Assembly: GCA_011065225.1 (NCBI GenBank)
Contig: JAAKFC010000082.1
Coordinates: 1 to 7,073, forward strand
DNA: 7,073 nt
Origin: Chlamydiota bacterium
Lineage (GTDB): Bacteria; Chlamydiota; Chlamydiia; Chlamydiales; Rhabdochlamydiaceae
Direction: 5' to 3'
The position numbers and the translations under genes were made by a program. Below, piece after piece: positions 1 to 5,627 of the stretch. The notes beneath the pieces are model-generated. The model searched no databases. It was not told the DNA's origin and saw only the letters and a list, made by a program, of their open reading frames with translations. Every line of letters starts with the position of its first letter. Within the stretch, counting starts at the first letter, position 1.

Positions 1-416
1 AGGAAGACCTCACCTGTTAGGATTTCTTTTTTAATGAGGTGATCAATCAAATATGTAGTAGTGAGCGCGATATGTCGGCAGACTCCCACTTTTTCCTTTA
101 AAAAGAGTTCCAAGGGAATTTCTGGCTCGAGTTTTCCCTCAGAATTTTGGTCAATGAGAGCCCAGACTGTTTCATCATCGCAATTCATAATGTCAAAGAG
201 CTCTTCTCGCACAAATTGCAGGGTAGTTTGCAAAATGTCTTTTTCTAATCTTACAACTAAGTTTTGCGTTGCTTCTTTGAGCAAGGGGGCATTGCTTGGA
301 TCGACAATGATGATTTCACGGGGATTTTGCCCCGGATAAGAAAAAGGACCCTCAGGGATCATATCGTTGATTTCAGGAAAACAGGATAGAAAAAGAAAGC
401 TAAGCAGAAATATCAT
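1..416 (-). CDS. Partial envelope lipoprotein-like protein with a transglutaminase-like Cys motif (3' end off the window)
   Basis: The first 138 codons of a gene that continues beyond the left edge. Starting at the ATG at 414-416, residues 2-11 are strongly hydrophobic and end in L-S-C at 10-12, which resembles a short lipoprotein signal with Cys12 as the lipidation site. The n-region lacks basic residues, so the lipobox is imperfect. Residues 31-109 are mostly soluble and acidic. At 110-118 the protein reads VGVCRHIAL; a G-V-C-R-[DH]-x-A block starting a helix is typical of the catalytic Cys of transglutaminase/papain-like folds. The matching His and Asp would lie beyond the edge, so activity cannot be judged. 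The frame is open upstream to position 452, but no ATG, GTG or TTG occurs there. The start is kept because it sits in the copied folD/ATGA junction. No clear Shine-Dalgarno sequence is visible. Function is unknown; the protease or transglutaminase fold is inferred from the motif only. Confidence 0.6.
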   Translation of the reverse strand, partial: MIFLLSFLFLSCFPEINDMIPEGPFSYPGQNPREIIIVDPSNAPLLKEATQNLVVRLEKDILQTTLQFVREELFDIMNCDDETVWALIDQNSEGKLEPEIPLELFLKEKVGVCRHIALTTTYLIDHLIKKEILTGEVF

Positions 417-430
417 TGAGATCTTTGGTA
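407..430. repeat. 24-bp direct repeat, left copy
   Basis: Identical over 24 bp to 1120-1143. On the minus strand it begins TACCAAAGATCTCAATGATA. It contains the start ATG (414-416) of the lipoprotein-like gene. Identity stops abruptly on both sides: cgggctgg follows on the right here, gctgagaa at the other copy. This is the shape of a target duplication or an att-like core. Confidence 0.9.
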
Positions 431-452
431 CGGGCTGGAAAATTTTTTTGTA

Positions 453-851
453 TTATTTACGTTCAAGAAGAAGTTTGTAGTCAATCTTCAAAGCTTTGGC
501 TAATTTTTTAGCAACTTTTTCTCCAATAGATCTCTTGCCATTTTCTATTTTAGAGATATTTTCTTGGCTAATTCCACTTCGTTTGGCTAATTCTTTTTGA
601 GACATTTTCTCTCTAAAACGTGCCCCTCTCAGAACCAATCCAGCTTTTCCATGTTTCTTTAGTCGACTAGAAGAGAGATTTTCCCAAGAAGTAGATTCTT
701 TAGGGTGCCCATATTTATCGAGAAAAGCTTCCAGTTTTCTCAAATGCTTTGCGGGTACGAAAGAAAGCATTTTCTTTTTACCAGGAATTTCGATAACGAC
801 TTTATAAGCAGGCTCTTTATTAGTATGGTGCTTTTTCGTGTGTTCCAACAT
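453..851 (-). CDS. XRE-family helix-turn-helix regulator, antitoxin-like
   Basis: 132 residues from the ATG at 849-851, or 141 from an upstream TTG at 876-878. The N-terminal half is basic with a short beta-like stretch (AYKVVIEIPGKKK) followed by a helix (AKHLRKLEAFLDKYG). The C-terminal 60 residues form a Cro/C1-type HTH: LRGARFREKMSQKELAKRSG, then the recognition helix SQENISKIENGKR and KVAKKLAKALKID. This layout recalls HigA-type antitoxins and solitary XRE repressors, but no toxin gene is next to it. ATG 851 is preferred because an AGG lies 6 nt upstream and the TTG codon lies inside the end of an inserted palindromic element. The gene has its own candidate promoter about 220 bp upstream and ends 36 nt before the lipoprotein-like gene. 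It is AT-richer than the flanking operon and probably acquired. Autoregulation through the palindrome at 1087-1102 is likely but inferred. Confidence 0.8.
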   Translation of the reverse strand: MLEHTKKHHTNKEPAYKVVIEIPGKKKMLSFVPAKHLRKLEAFLDKYGHPKESTSWENLSSSRLKKHGKAGLVLRGARFREKMSQKELAKRSGISQENISKIENGKRSIGEKVAKKLAKALKIDYKLLLERK

Positions 852-860
852 AATATACCT

Positions 861-865
861 AATTT
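861..865. repeat. 5-bp target duplication, left of MITE
   Basis: aattt directly abuts the left terminal inverted repeat and is repeated as aattt at 1030-1034 directly after the right one. Confidence 0.7.
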
Positions 866-1029
866 GAGACTGTTGCAAAAATCATTCCGCCAGTTTGAAA
901 TTAGTCTTTTTTGCCTAAATCGTCTTTTCACATTTCACCAACTCTCTTGGAGTTGGCTTCATGTTCCAAAGACAATTTATTTCAAAAAATCCAAAATTTC
1001 TCTGGCGAAAGCAATTTTGCAACAGTCTC
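866..1029. mobile_element. 164-bp palindromic MITE with 15-bp terminal inverted repeats
   Basis: The left end gagactgttgcaaaa (866-880) is the exact reverse complement of the right end (1015-1029). Similarity continues inward imperfectly on both arms: shared cgccag about 23 bp in, then a T-run followed by G, then taaat and gtcttt. At the centre is a small perfect hairpin, ccaactc-tcttg-gagttgg (938-956), whose midpoint (947) coincides with the midpoint of the element (947.5). The whole unit can therefore fold into one long imperfect hairpin. It is flanked by aattt target duplications and codes for nothing convincing, which is the classic form of a non-autonomous insertion mobilised in trans. 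The ACTGTTGCAAA core resembles IS26/IS6-family ends, but that family makes 8-bp duplications, so the parent element is uncertain; IS5-type ends are also possible. Confidence 0.75.
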
Positions 1030-1074
1030 AATTTGTTTCGCTTGTTTATCAACTTTCCTAGGGAATGTTTTCAT
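982..1074 (-). pseudogene. Possible original 5' end of the HTH gene, cut off by the MITE
   Basis: An ATG at 1072-1074 opens a 30-codon frame beginning MKTFPRKVDKQAKQI. The first 15 codons lie outside the MITE; the rest run into its right arm and stop at TGA 982-984. Removing the MITE and one aattt copy joins codon 15 (ATT) in frame to AGG-TAT-ATT-ATG, that is RYIM, of the present HTH protein. This would give an ancestral protein about 18 residues longer than the ATG-851 form. Against it: the ATG overlaps the -10 box of the best promoter and has no Shine-Dalgarno sequence, so this stretch may only ever have been untranslated leader. In-frame joining has a one-in-three chance by itself. Confidence 0.35.
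1030..1034. repeat. 5-bp target duplication, right of MITE
   Basis: aattt, the same as 861-865, immediately follows the right terminal inverted repeat. Confidence 0.7.
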
Positions 1075-1101
1075 TTTATCAAAATCTTTGACATATGTCA
1101 A
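1073..1101 (-). promoter_or_regulatory. Sigma70-type promoter for the HTH gene
   Basis: On the minus strand TTGACA (1101-1096) is followed by a 17-bp spacer and TAAAAT (1078-1073), a perfect -35 and a five-of-six -10 at optimal spacing. Transcription would start near 1066, giving the HTH gene a leader of about 215 nt that includes the whole MITE hairpin; without the MITE the leader would be about 45 nt. The cassette therefore carries its own promoter. Confidence 0.65.
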
Positions 1102-1102
1102 A
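1087..1102. promoter_or_regulatory. Perfect 16-bp palindrome overlapping the -35 box, likely operator
   Basis: tttgacat/atgtcaaa is perfectly two-fold symmetric and contains the -35 hexamer. A dimeric XRE protein bound here would block polymerase, so autorepression by the downstream HTH protein is the natural hypothesis. The symmetry also places a TTGACA on the plus strand, but no good -10 follows it at the right distance. Confidence 0.5.
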
Positions 1103-1119
1103 CTACAAAATATTTCTTT

Positions 1120-1143
1120 GAAATATCATTGAGATCTTTGGTA
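1120..1143. repeat. 24-bp direct repeat, right copy (folD 3' end)
   Basis: Identical to 407-430. This copy supplies the last codons and TGA stop of folD (1126-1128), and also contains an orphan ATG at 1127-1129 that corresponds to the lipoprotein start in the other copy. Confidence 0.9.
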
Positions 1144-1971
1144 GCTGAGAAGGGTATTGGAAAGAAGCATGGCAATGGTCATGGGCCCGACGCCTCCAGG
1201 GACAGGGCTGATTGCGGCACATTTGGGAGCCACGTTTTCAAAGTCGACATCGCCAATCAATTTTCCTTCTTCGCGATTGATCCCTACATCAATGACGACA
1301 GCGCCTTCCTTTACCATATCAGCTTTGATGAACCGAGGATTTCCCATGGCGGCGATGAGGATATCGGCAGATAGACAGATTCCTTTGAGGTCTTGAGTTG
1401 CACTATGGGCAACAGTGACTGTGGCATTGGCTCCTTCCGCTTTTTGCATCAGCAATGCTGCCAAGGGCTTTCCCACAATATTACTTCGCCCGACAATGAC
1501 GACGTGTTTTCCCTTCGTTTCAATGCCTGAATGCTGAAGCAAAATGCTAATTCCATAGGGAGTACATGGGAAAAAACCCGTCTTTTCTCCCAAAAGAAGT
1601 TTTCCTATGTTGATCGGATGGAACCCATCCACATCTTTGAGAGGATCAATAGCTTCTAGGATTTTGTGAGATTGCATATGCAAAGGCAAGGGGAGTTGCA
1701 CGAGGATGCCATCTACATCGGAATCTTGATTGAGTTTTGTGACGATAGAAAGAAGCTCTTCCTCAGAAATCGTTTCAGGAAGTTCATGATCAATCGAGAG
1801 GATCCCCACTTCTTTGCATTTTTTCTTTTTCATTCGGGTATAGGCAATAGATGCAGGATGTTCTCCCACTAAGACAAAGGCAAGAGCTGGCTTGCGGCCA
1901 TGGATTTTCTCGATGGCGTTTTTTAGGTTTTGCTCTATTTCGTTTGCAATCTTTTTCCCATCAATGATCAA
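1126..1971 (-). CDS. folD: FolD, bifunctional methylenetetrahydrofolate dehydrogenase/cyclohydrolase
   Basis: 281 residues, the usual length. Cytosolic FolD oxidises 5,10-methylene-THF with NADP and hydrolyses methenyl-THF to 10-formyl-THF, supplying one-carbon units for purines and initiator fMet-tRNA. Visible hallmarks: the catalytic Tyr44-x3-Lys48 (AYTRMK), VQLPLP near 91-96, DVDGFHP at 113-119, the dinucleotide-binding GRSNIVGKP near 161-169, and PVPGGVGPMT near the C-terminus. It begins with TTG at 1969-1971, overlapping the suhB stop as TTGA, and the start is fixed by an excellent AAGGAGG 7 nt upstream. Its TGA lies inside the right copy of the 24-bp repeat, so the protein end was preserved when the HTH cassette entered. 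Identification is secure. Confidence 0.97.
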   Translation of the reverse strand: MIIDGKKIANEIEQNLKNAIEKIHGRKPALAFVLVGEHPASIAYTRMKKKKCKEVGILSIDHELPETISEEELLSIVTKLNQDSDVDGILVQLPLPLHMQSHKILEAIDPLKDVDGFHPINIGKLLLGEKTGFFPCTPYGISILLQHSGIETKGKHVVIVGRSNIVGKPLAALLMQKAEGANATVTVAHSATQDLKGICLSADILIAAMGNPRFIKADMVKEGAVVIDVGINREEGKLIGDVDFENVAPKCAAISPVPGGVGPMTIAMLLSNTLLSYQRSQ

Positions 1972-2753
1972 GAGAGATCCTCCTTCAGCAAGGATACCAT
2001 TTCATCATGCAGGTGTCCATTGGTTGCTAAAATAGTGGAATAAGAAAAAATTTGATGAGGGCTCCCATCATAATGGCTCACTTGTCCTCCTGCTTCTTCC
2101 ACAATGAGTTTTCCAGCTGCCATATCCCATGGGTGGAGTCCTACCTCCCAGAAAAGATCAAAACGTCCCGCCGCGACGTAGCAAATATCAAGAGAGGCGA
2201 CGCCCAGGCGCCGAATGGGAAGGCCCTTTGCCACCATCTTTCCAAAGCGATCGATGCAGTGGAGTGGATTTTGATAGCCATCATAGGGAAAGCCTGTTGC
2301 AGCAAGGATGCTTTCAAAAGAAGTTCGCTCTGTCACAGCAAGTTTTCGTTTGCCCAAAAAGGCGCCAGAGCCTTTTTCCGCAAAAAAGAGTTCATCGAGC
2401 ATCGGGTTATAGACACATCCACAGACAATCTCTTTTCCTTTGGCTGCGGCAATGCTCACGGCAAAAAAAGGGACTTCATGAGCAAAATTGACTGTTCCAT
2501 CCAAAGGGTCGATGATCCAAAGGATTTGATCCGATGGTCCTTCCTTCACATCGCCTTCTTCTGCTAAAAAAGTATGAGTGGGGAAGGCCTTTTTGATTTG
2601 CGCAATGATAAAATCTTGGGAGGCGTGGTCATATTCGGTTACAAGGTTTTGCTTTCCCTCTTTTGTCTCAATCTGAAAAGTAGTTCCAAAACCTTTTCGA
2701 AGGATTTCTCCAGCTTCTTTCGCAACCTCTTTTGCCACTTCAAGGAGATTCAT
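1968..2753 (-). CDS. suhB: Inositol monophosphatase family protein (SuhB-like)
   Basis: 261 residues, typical for the family. The fold and metal site are complete: Glu65-Glu66 (LAEEGD), the first signature WIIDPLDGTVNF with metal ligands Asp82 and Asp85 and Gly86-Thr87, and the second signature WDMAAGKLIVEEAGG with Asp210. Members are Mg2+-dependent, Li+-sensitive phosphatases acting on inositol-1-phosphate or related sugar phosphates. E. coli SuhB also binds the rRNA antitermination complex, so the natural role here is uncertain; 3'-phosphoadenosine phosphatase (CysQ) is less likely from the signatures. The ATG overlaps the preceding stop by 4 nt (ATGA), and AGAGGA lies 7 nt upstream. Confidence 0.92.
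   Translation of the reverse strand: MNLLEVAKEVAKEAGEILRKGFGTTFQIETKEGKQNLVTEYDHASQDFIIAQIKKAFPTHTFLAEEGDVKEGPSDQILWIIDPLDGTVNFAHEVPFFAVSIAAAKGKEIVCGCVYNPMLDELFFAEKGSGAFLGKRKLAVTERTSFESILAATGFPYDGYQNPLHCIDRFGKMVAKGLPIRRLGVASLDICYVAAGRFDLFWEVGLHPWDMAAGKLIVEEAGGQVSHYDGSPHQIFSYSTILATNGHLHDEMVSLLKEDLS
1979..1985 (-). promoter_or_regulatory. Strong ribosome binding site deciding the TTG start of folD
   Basis: AAGGAGG on the minus strand lies within the last codons of suhB, 7 nt before the TTG at 1971. It supports the rare start codon and coupled translation with suhB. Confidence 0.8.
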
Positions 2754-3205
2754 GAAAATTTCCTCTTTATTAAGAGGTTATACAAGAGAATTGGGCAGGT
2801 AAACCAGAGAAAAGCATAGAGCGCATCAAATAGAGGCAACCAAAGGGGTGCACGGATCAAAACTACCCATTGCAAAAGGACAAAAATCGATGAAATCAAA
2901 GCTGTATAAAGGGGGATCGAGAAGAGGCTTTCCTCGAAAAACCATCGCTTAAAGCGATAGGCAAGTAATGCGCAGGCTACAGTGAGCAAAGAATAAAGCC
3001 CAAAGCGGGTTGCAGTGCTAAGCAAATCAAGGGCAAGACCGCAAAAAGACGCAATCCATAGGCTCTTTTGCAAAGGCAATCTTTGCAGAACGATTGCGAG
3101 AAAAGGAGCAAAATAAAAGAGGCGAAAAGTTGAAAAAATAGCTGATGAAAACAAAAAAGCAAAAAAAGCGAGAAAAAAAGGAATCCAAAGGGGAACTTTC
3201 GTCAT
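2750..3205 (-). CDS. Small polytopic membrane protein, MreD-like
   Basis: 151 residues from the ATG at 3203-3205. A longer frame to 3286 exists, but the internal ATG forms a 4-nt ATGA overlap with the galE stop, as at neighbouring junctions, and the extra N-terminal 27 residues are polar antisense-like sequence. Nearly the whole protein is hydrophobic, with about five to six membrane segments (roughly 6-24, 29-42, 48-61, 66-84, 93-113, 121-146). The central stretch with GLALDLLS, then FGLYSLLT and the basic loop YRFKRWFFEES, matches the general pattern of MreD, the inner-membrane partner of MreC/MreB in rod-shape elongation, as does the length of about 150-160 residues. MreB and MreC are not next to it, so the name rests on pattern alone. 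Another small membrane component of envelope synthesis is possible. Confidence 0.65.
   Translation of the reverse strand: MTKVPLWIPFFLAFFAFLFSSAIFSTFRLFYFAPFLAIVLQRLPLQKSLWIASFCGLALDLLSTATRFGLYSLLTVACALLAYRFKRWFFEESLFSIPLYTALISSIFVLLQWVVLIRAPLWLPLFDALYAFLWFTCPILLYNLLIKRKFS
2761..2766 (-). promoter_or_regulatory. Ribosome binding site of suhB
   Basis: AGAGGA on the minus strand, 7 nt before ATG 2753, inside the end of the upstream membrane-protein gene. Confidence 0.6.
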
Positions 3206-4188
3206 TTTTTTGCTAAAGTGGGGCTTAAATGCCAATTCCATGCGGTTTCGATGATTTGTGCAAGGTCTGAATATTTTGGAGTCCAAAGAAGTTCATTTTG
3301 CGCCTTTGTAGTATCTGCAACAAGAGTGGGAAGTTCCGCAATTTTTCGATTGCCAACCACAACCTCAATAGGGCAGCCAGTGATTTCTCTCGTTTTCTCA
3401 ATAATTTCTAATACCGAATACCCCTTGCCTGCTCCCAAATTGAATGCTTCGGGTTTTTTGTTCTTTTTGAGCCAATGCAGCGCTGAAACATGCGCCTCGG
3501 CAATATCCGTAACATGAATATAGTCACGAATGGCTGTTCCGTCTTCTGTGTCGAGAGTGTCGTTGTAGATTGTAAAAACCTCTTCTTTTCCTTGTGCAGT
3601 GAAAATAAGTCTGGGAATGAGATGGGTTTCGGGGATATGCGCCTCTCCAATCTCGCCTTCTGGATCAGCTCCTGCAGCGTTAAAATACCGCAAAGAGAGA
3701 GTATTGAGACCATGTGCAAGATGAAAATCTTCGAGCAGTTGCTCTGTCATCCATTTCGTTTTTCCATAAGGGTTAACGGGATCTTTGGGATGCTTTTCAT
3801 CCATAGGAAGATATTGAGGCAGAGCATACACAGCAGCACTACTAGAAAAAACCAGGGAATGCACCTCATGCTTGACCATGGCTTTCAATAGAGAAAGACT
3901 TCCAATGACGTTATTGAAGTAGTGTTTGTAGGGATTTTCGATTGATTCTCGCAAGTTGATCGAACCAGCGAGATGAATCACTGCTTCGGGACGGTATTCT
4001 AGGAAAGCTTTATCGAGATCTTCAGAATTTTGCAAATCTCCATAAAAGAAAGGGCCCCAGCGGATGGCCCATTCATGGCCATGACTGAGATTGTCGAATG
4101 TGACAGGAATAAAGCCAGCCATTTTCAGTGCTTTGCACACATGGCTTCCAATGTAACCTGCTCCTCCCGTAACCAGTATTTTTGACAT
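3202..4188 (-). CDS. galE: UDP-glucose 4-epimerase
   Basis: 328 residues from ATG 4188. A cytosolic, NAD-dependent extended short-chain dehydrogenase that interconverts UDP-glucose and UDP-galactose (some members also the N-acetyl forms). The N-terminal Rossmann motif TGGAGYIGSH (7-16), the DNLSHGH loop near 32-38, the catalytic SSSAAVY (115-121) and Tyr141-x3-Lys145 (YGKTK), the SLRYFNAAGA segment and GTAIRDYIHVTDIAEAH are all intact. A TTG one codon earlier (4191) is in frame, but AAAGGAG lies 7 nt from the ATG and only 4 from the TTG, so ATG is chosen. The start overlaps the preceding transferase stop by 1 nt. Next to ugd and the initiating transferase, it most likely feeds galactose or galacturonate-type donors into surface glycan synthesis. 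Confidence 0.96.
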   Translation of the reverse strand: MSKILVTGGAGYIGSHVCKALKMAGFIPVTFDNLSHGHEWAIRWGPFFYGDLQNSEDLDKAFLEYRPEAVIHLAGSINLRESIENPYKHYFNNVIGSLSLLKAMVKHEVHSLVFSSSAAVYALPQYLPMDEKHPKDPVNPYGKTKWMTEQLLEDFHLAHGLNTLSLRYFNAAGADPEGEIGEAHIPETHLIPRLIFTAQGKEEVFTIYNDTLDTEDGTAIRDYIHVTDIAEAHVSALHWLKKNKKPEAFNLGAGKGYSVLEIIEKTREITGCPIEVVVGNRKIAELPTLVADTTKAQNELLWTPKYSDLAQIIETAWNWHLSPTLAKK

Positions 4189-4832
4189 CAATATGCTCCT
4201 TTAGGGAAAAGCACAATATAAACTGTTTTGCAAATGATTTTCAAATCCAACCAAAAATTTCGTGTATTTACGTATTCTTCTTCAAGAGCAGCGCGCTGCT
4301 CAAAAGTCAGATGGTTACGTCCCTTTATTTGCCAAAGACAGGTGATTCCAGGACGAATTGACAAAATTTTTTCTGTCCGCTCGTGATATTTAGATCGGAT
4401 TTCTTCCCTTGCATTTTCTGGTTTTCGAATGTCAATGGGGCGAGGACCTACAATGCTGATATCGCCTTTGAGGACATTCCAAAATTGAGGTAATTCATCG
4501 AGTGACGTTTTGCGAAGAAAAATCCCTATTTTTGTGAGGCGGGGATCGTTTTTCAATTTATGAAAGGCCTTCCACTCCTTGCGCATCTCAGGGTTTTTTT
4601 CTAAAAGGATTGCGAGCTTTTGATCCGCATCGATTATCATAGTCCGAAATTTCCAGCACCAGATCAGCTTGCCATTTTGTCCCATTCGCAAGCTCTTGTA
4701 AATGGCAGGACCTTTGGAGGTCAGCTTGACGAGCAAAAAAAGAAGAAAATACAAAGGAGAGCCAAGAATGAGAAAGAAGACGCTGAAGCAAATGTCGAAG
4801 ACTCGTTTACCAAAAATGGCCATATGGGTCAT
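4188..4832 (-). CDS. Initiating sugar-phosphate transferase (polyprenyl-phosphate glycosyl-1-phosphate transferase, small WcaJ/PglC-like)
   Basis: 214 residues: only the catalytic domain, without the extra N-terminal membrane domain of long WcaJ/WbaP proteins, so PglC-like in size. The enzyme moves a sugar-1-phosphate from a UDP-sugar onto undecaprenyl phosphate at the cytosolic membrane face, starting a lipid-linked glycan. Visible: the KR-x-FD start of the re-entrant membrane helix (9-36, broken by a Pro), KFRTM (61-65), DPRLTKIGIFLRKTS (96-110), the catalytic dyad Asp112-Glu113 in LDELPQFWNVLKGD, SIVGPRP (126-132) and RPGITCLWQ (160-168), where the usual Gly is Cys164. The start could be ATG 4832 or ATG 4823; neither has a Shine-Dalgarno sequence. 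It lies 24 nt after ispA and touches galE. The transferred sugar cannot be told from sequence. Confidence 0.93.
   Translation of the reverse strand: MTHMAIFGKRVFDICFSVFFLILGSPLYFLLFLLVKLTSKGPAIYKSLRMGQNGKLIWCWKFRTMIIDADQKLAILLEKNPEMRKEWKAFHKLKNDPRLTKIGIFLRKTSLDELPQFWNVLKGDISIVGPRPIDIRKPENAREEIRSKYHERTEKILSIRPGITCLWQIKGRNHLTFEQRAALEEEYVNTRNFWLDLKIICKTVYIVLFPKGAY
4196..4202 (-). promoter_or_regulatory. Ribosome binding site deciding the galE start
   Basis: AAAGGAG on the minus strand, 7 nt before ATG 4188, within the last codons of the sugar transferase gene. It favours ATG over the adjacent TTG. Confidence 0.7.
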
Positions 4833-4856
4833 TATTCTGCATTAGTCGAAATATTT

Positions 4857-5627
4857 TCAAACGGTTCGGTGGATCATTGCATCAGCGAGGCTTTGCAGCC
4901 TAGGGGCGCCATTGGGGAGTGTGTCCATAATGGCTACAGCTTTTTCTAAAAGCTGACTGGCCTTTTCTTCAACTTTTTGAGTTCCATAGATTTTAACAGT
5001 GTCATCTTCGTCTAAGAGATCATCAATGAGCTGAAAAGCCACTCCCAAAGCTTTACCGATTGCTTGAAAAGGCTCTACTGCAACGCGGGCTAAAATGGCT
5101 CCAAATTCAAGAGCTGCACAAAATAGGGCTCCTGTTTTTTTCCCATACATCTCTTCCCAATCTTCGATAGTACCTTCCAGATCGAGAAGTTGTCCGCCGA
5201 TCATTCCCTCAGCTCCGGCATGCTGGGCAAGAGTTGTGATGAGAGCATTTTTTTCAGAGTCGGAAAGATCTGGGGCATTTGCAAGGGTTTCAAATGCAAA
5301 AGTGAGGAGAAAATCGCCTGTCAAAACAGCAGAACTCTCGTGGTAGGCTTTGTGAAGGGTGGGTTTTCCTCTCCTGATATCGTCATCATCCATACAGGGG
5401 AGGTCATCATGGATGAGGGAATAGGTATGGATCATTTCAAGGGCTGCTGCTGGATAGAGTCCTTTTTCAATCGGCACACTATAGGTCTCCAAAACAGCAA
5501 GTGTCAAAAGAGGCCGGAGTCTTTTACCGCCTTCTAAGCTATAATGGGCTGCTTCATAGAGTGCCCCCTGATCTTTTGGCAAAAGCTCAGTAAGAGTTTG
5601 ATTGAGTGCTTCTCTTAGACGATCCAT
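4857..5627 (-). CDS. ispA: Short-chain trans-prenyl diphosphate synthase (farnesyl/geranylgeranyl type), shortened C-terminus
   Basis: 256 residues, against roughly 290-300 in most IspA proteins. It condenses isopentenyl diphosphate with allylic diphosphates to give C15 or C20, the precursor of undecaprenyl carrier lipid and quinone tails. Intact landmarks: GGKRLRP (33-39), first Asp-rich motif DDLPCMDDDD (74-83) with the bacterial two-residue insertion and an aromatic Tyr five positions before it (farnesyl-type), RRGKPT, GQLLDLE (145-151), KKTGALF (163-169) and second Asp-rich motif FQLIDDLLD (198-206). After this the usual G-K-x2-G-x-D-x(3-5)-K-[ST]-T-Y-P block is missing: the chain goes from DDLLDEDD through KIYGTQK straight to the final helices, about 20 residues short. 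The gene overlaps the end of ugd by 13 nt and has no obvious Shine-Dalgarno sequence. Confidence 0.93.
   Translation of the reverse strand: MDRLREALNQTLTELLPKDQGALYEAAHYSLEGGKRLRPLLTLAVLETYSVPIEKGLYPAAALEMIHTYSLIHDDLPCMDDDDIRRGKPTLHKAYHESSAVLTGDFLLTFAFETLANAPDLSDSEKNALITTLAQHAGAEGMIGGQLLDLEGTIEDWEEMYGKKTGALFCAALEFGAILARVAVEPFQAIGKALGVAFQLIDDLLDEDDTVKIYGTQKVEEKASQLLEKAVAIMDTLPNGAPRLQSLADAMIHRTV

Larger units (their letters stand above)
431..1119. mobile_element. Inserted cassette carrying an HTH gene between 24-bp direct repeats
   Basis: The 689 bp between the repeats (713 bp with one copy) interrupt what should be a direct overlap of folD with the lipoprotein-like gene. Removing the segment with one repeat recreates a 4-nt ATGA junction, the same arrangement seen at neighbouring junctions. 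Content: an HTH regulator gene, a palindromic MITE, a strong promoter and an operator-like palindrome. The segment is AT-rich: my hand counts give 25% G+C for 1061-1120 and 33% for 481-540, against 57% for 1141-1200 in folD. No transposase, integrase or toxin gene is present, so mobility would need help in trans. A 24-bp duplication is longer than those made by most DDE transposases. Site-specific integration at the folD 3' end, or an illegitimate event, are alternatives. The boundaries are clear; the mechanism is inferred. Confidence 0.65.

Noticed and set aside
705..1061. Plus-strand frame of 118 codons considered as a toxin partner opposite the HTH gene
   Set aside because: Antisense to the HTH N-terminus and interrupted in origin by the MITE; hydrophobic Phe-rich product of AT-rich sequence, no toxin pattern.
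1087..1120. Divergent plus-strand promoter from the palindromic TTGACA
   Set aside because: At a 17-bp spacer the -10 would be TATTTC, a poor match, and it would only transcribe antisense to folD.
961..1374. Plus-strand frame spanning cassette and folD end
   Set aside because: Crosses the 24-bp repeat and the MITE boundary and is antisense to folD; no supporting ribosome site.
2052..2567. Plus-strand open frame of 171 codons
   Set aside because: Antisense to suhB, whose complete family motifs are on the other strand; the plus product shows no recognisable domain.
3490..3891. Plus-strand open frame of 133 codons
   Set aside because: Antisense to the conserved middle of galE; low-complexity, Ser/Cys-rich product typical of antisense frames.
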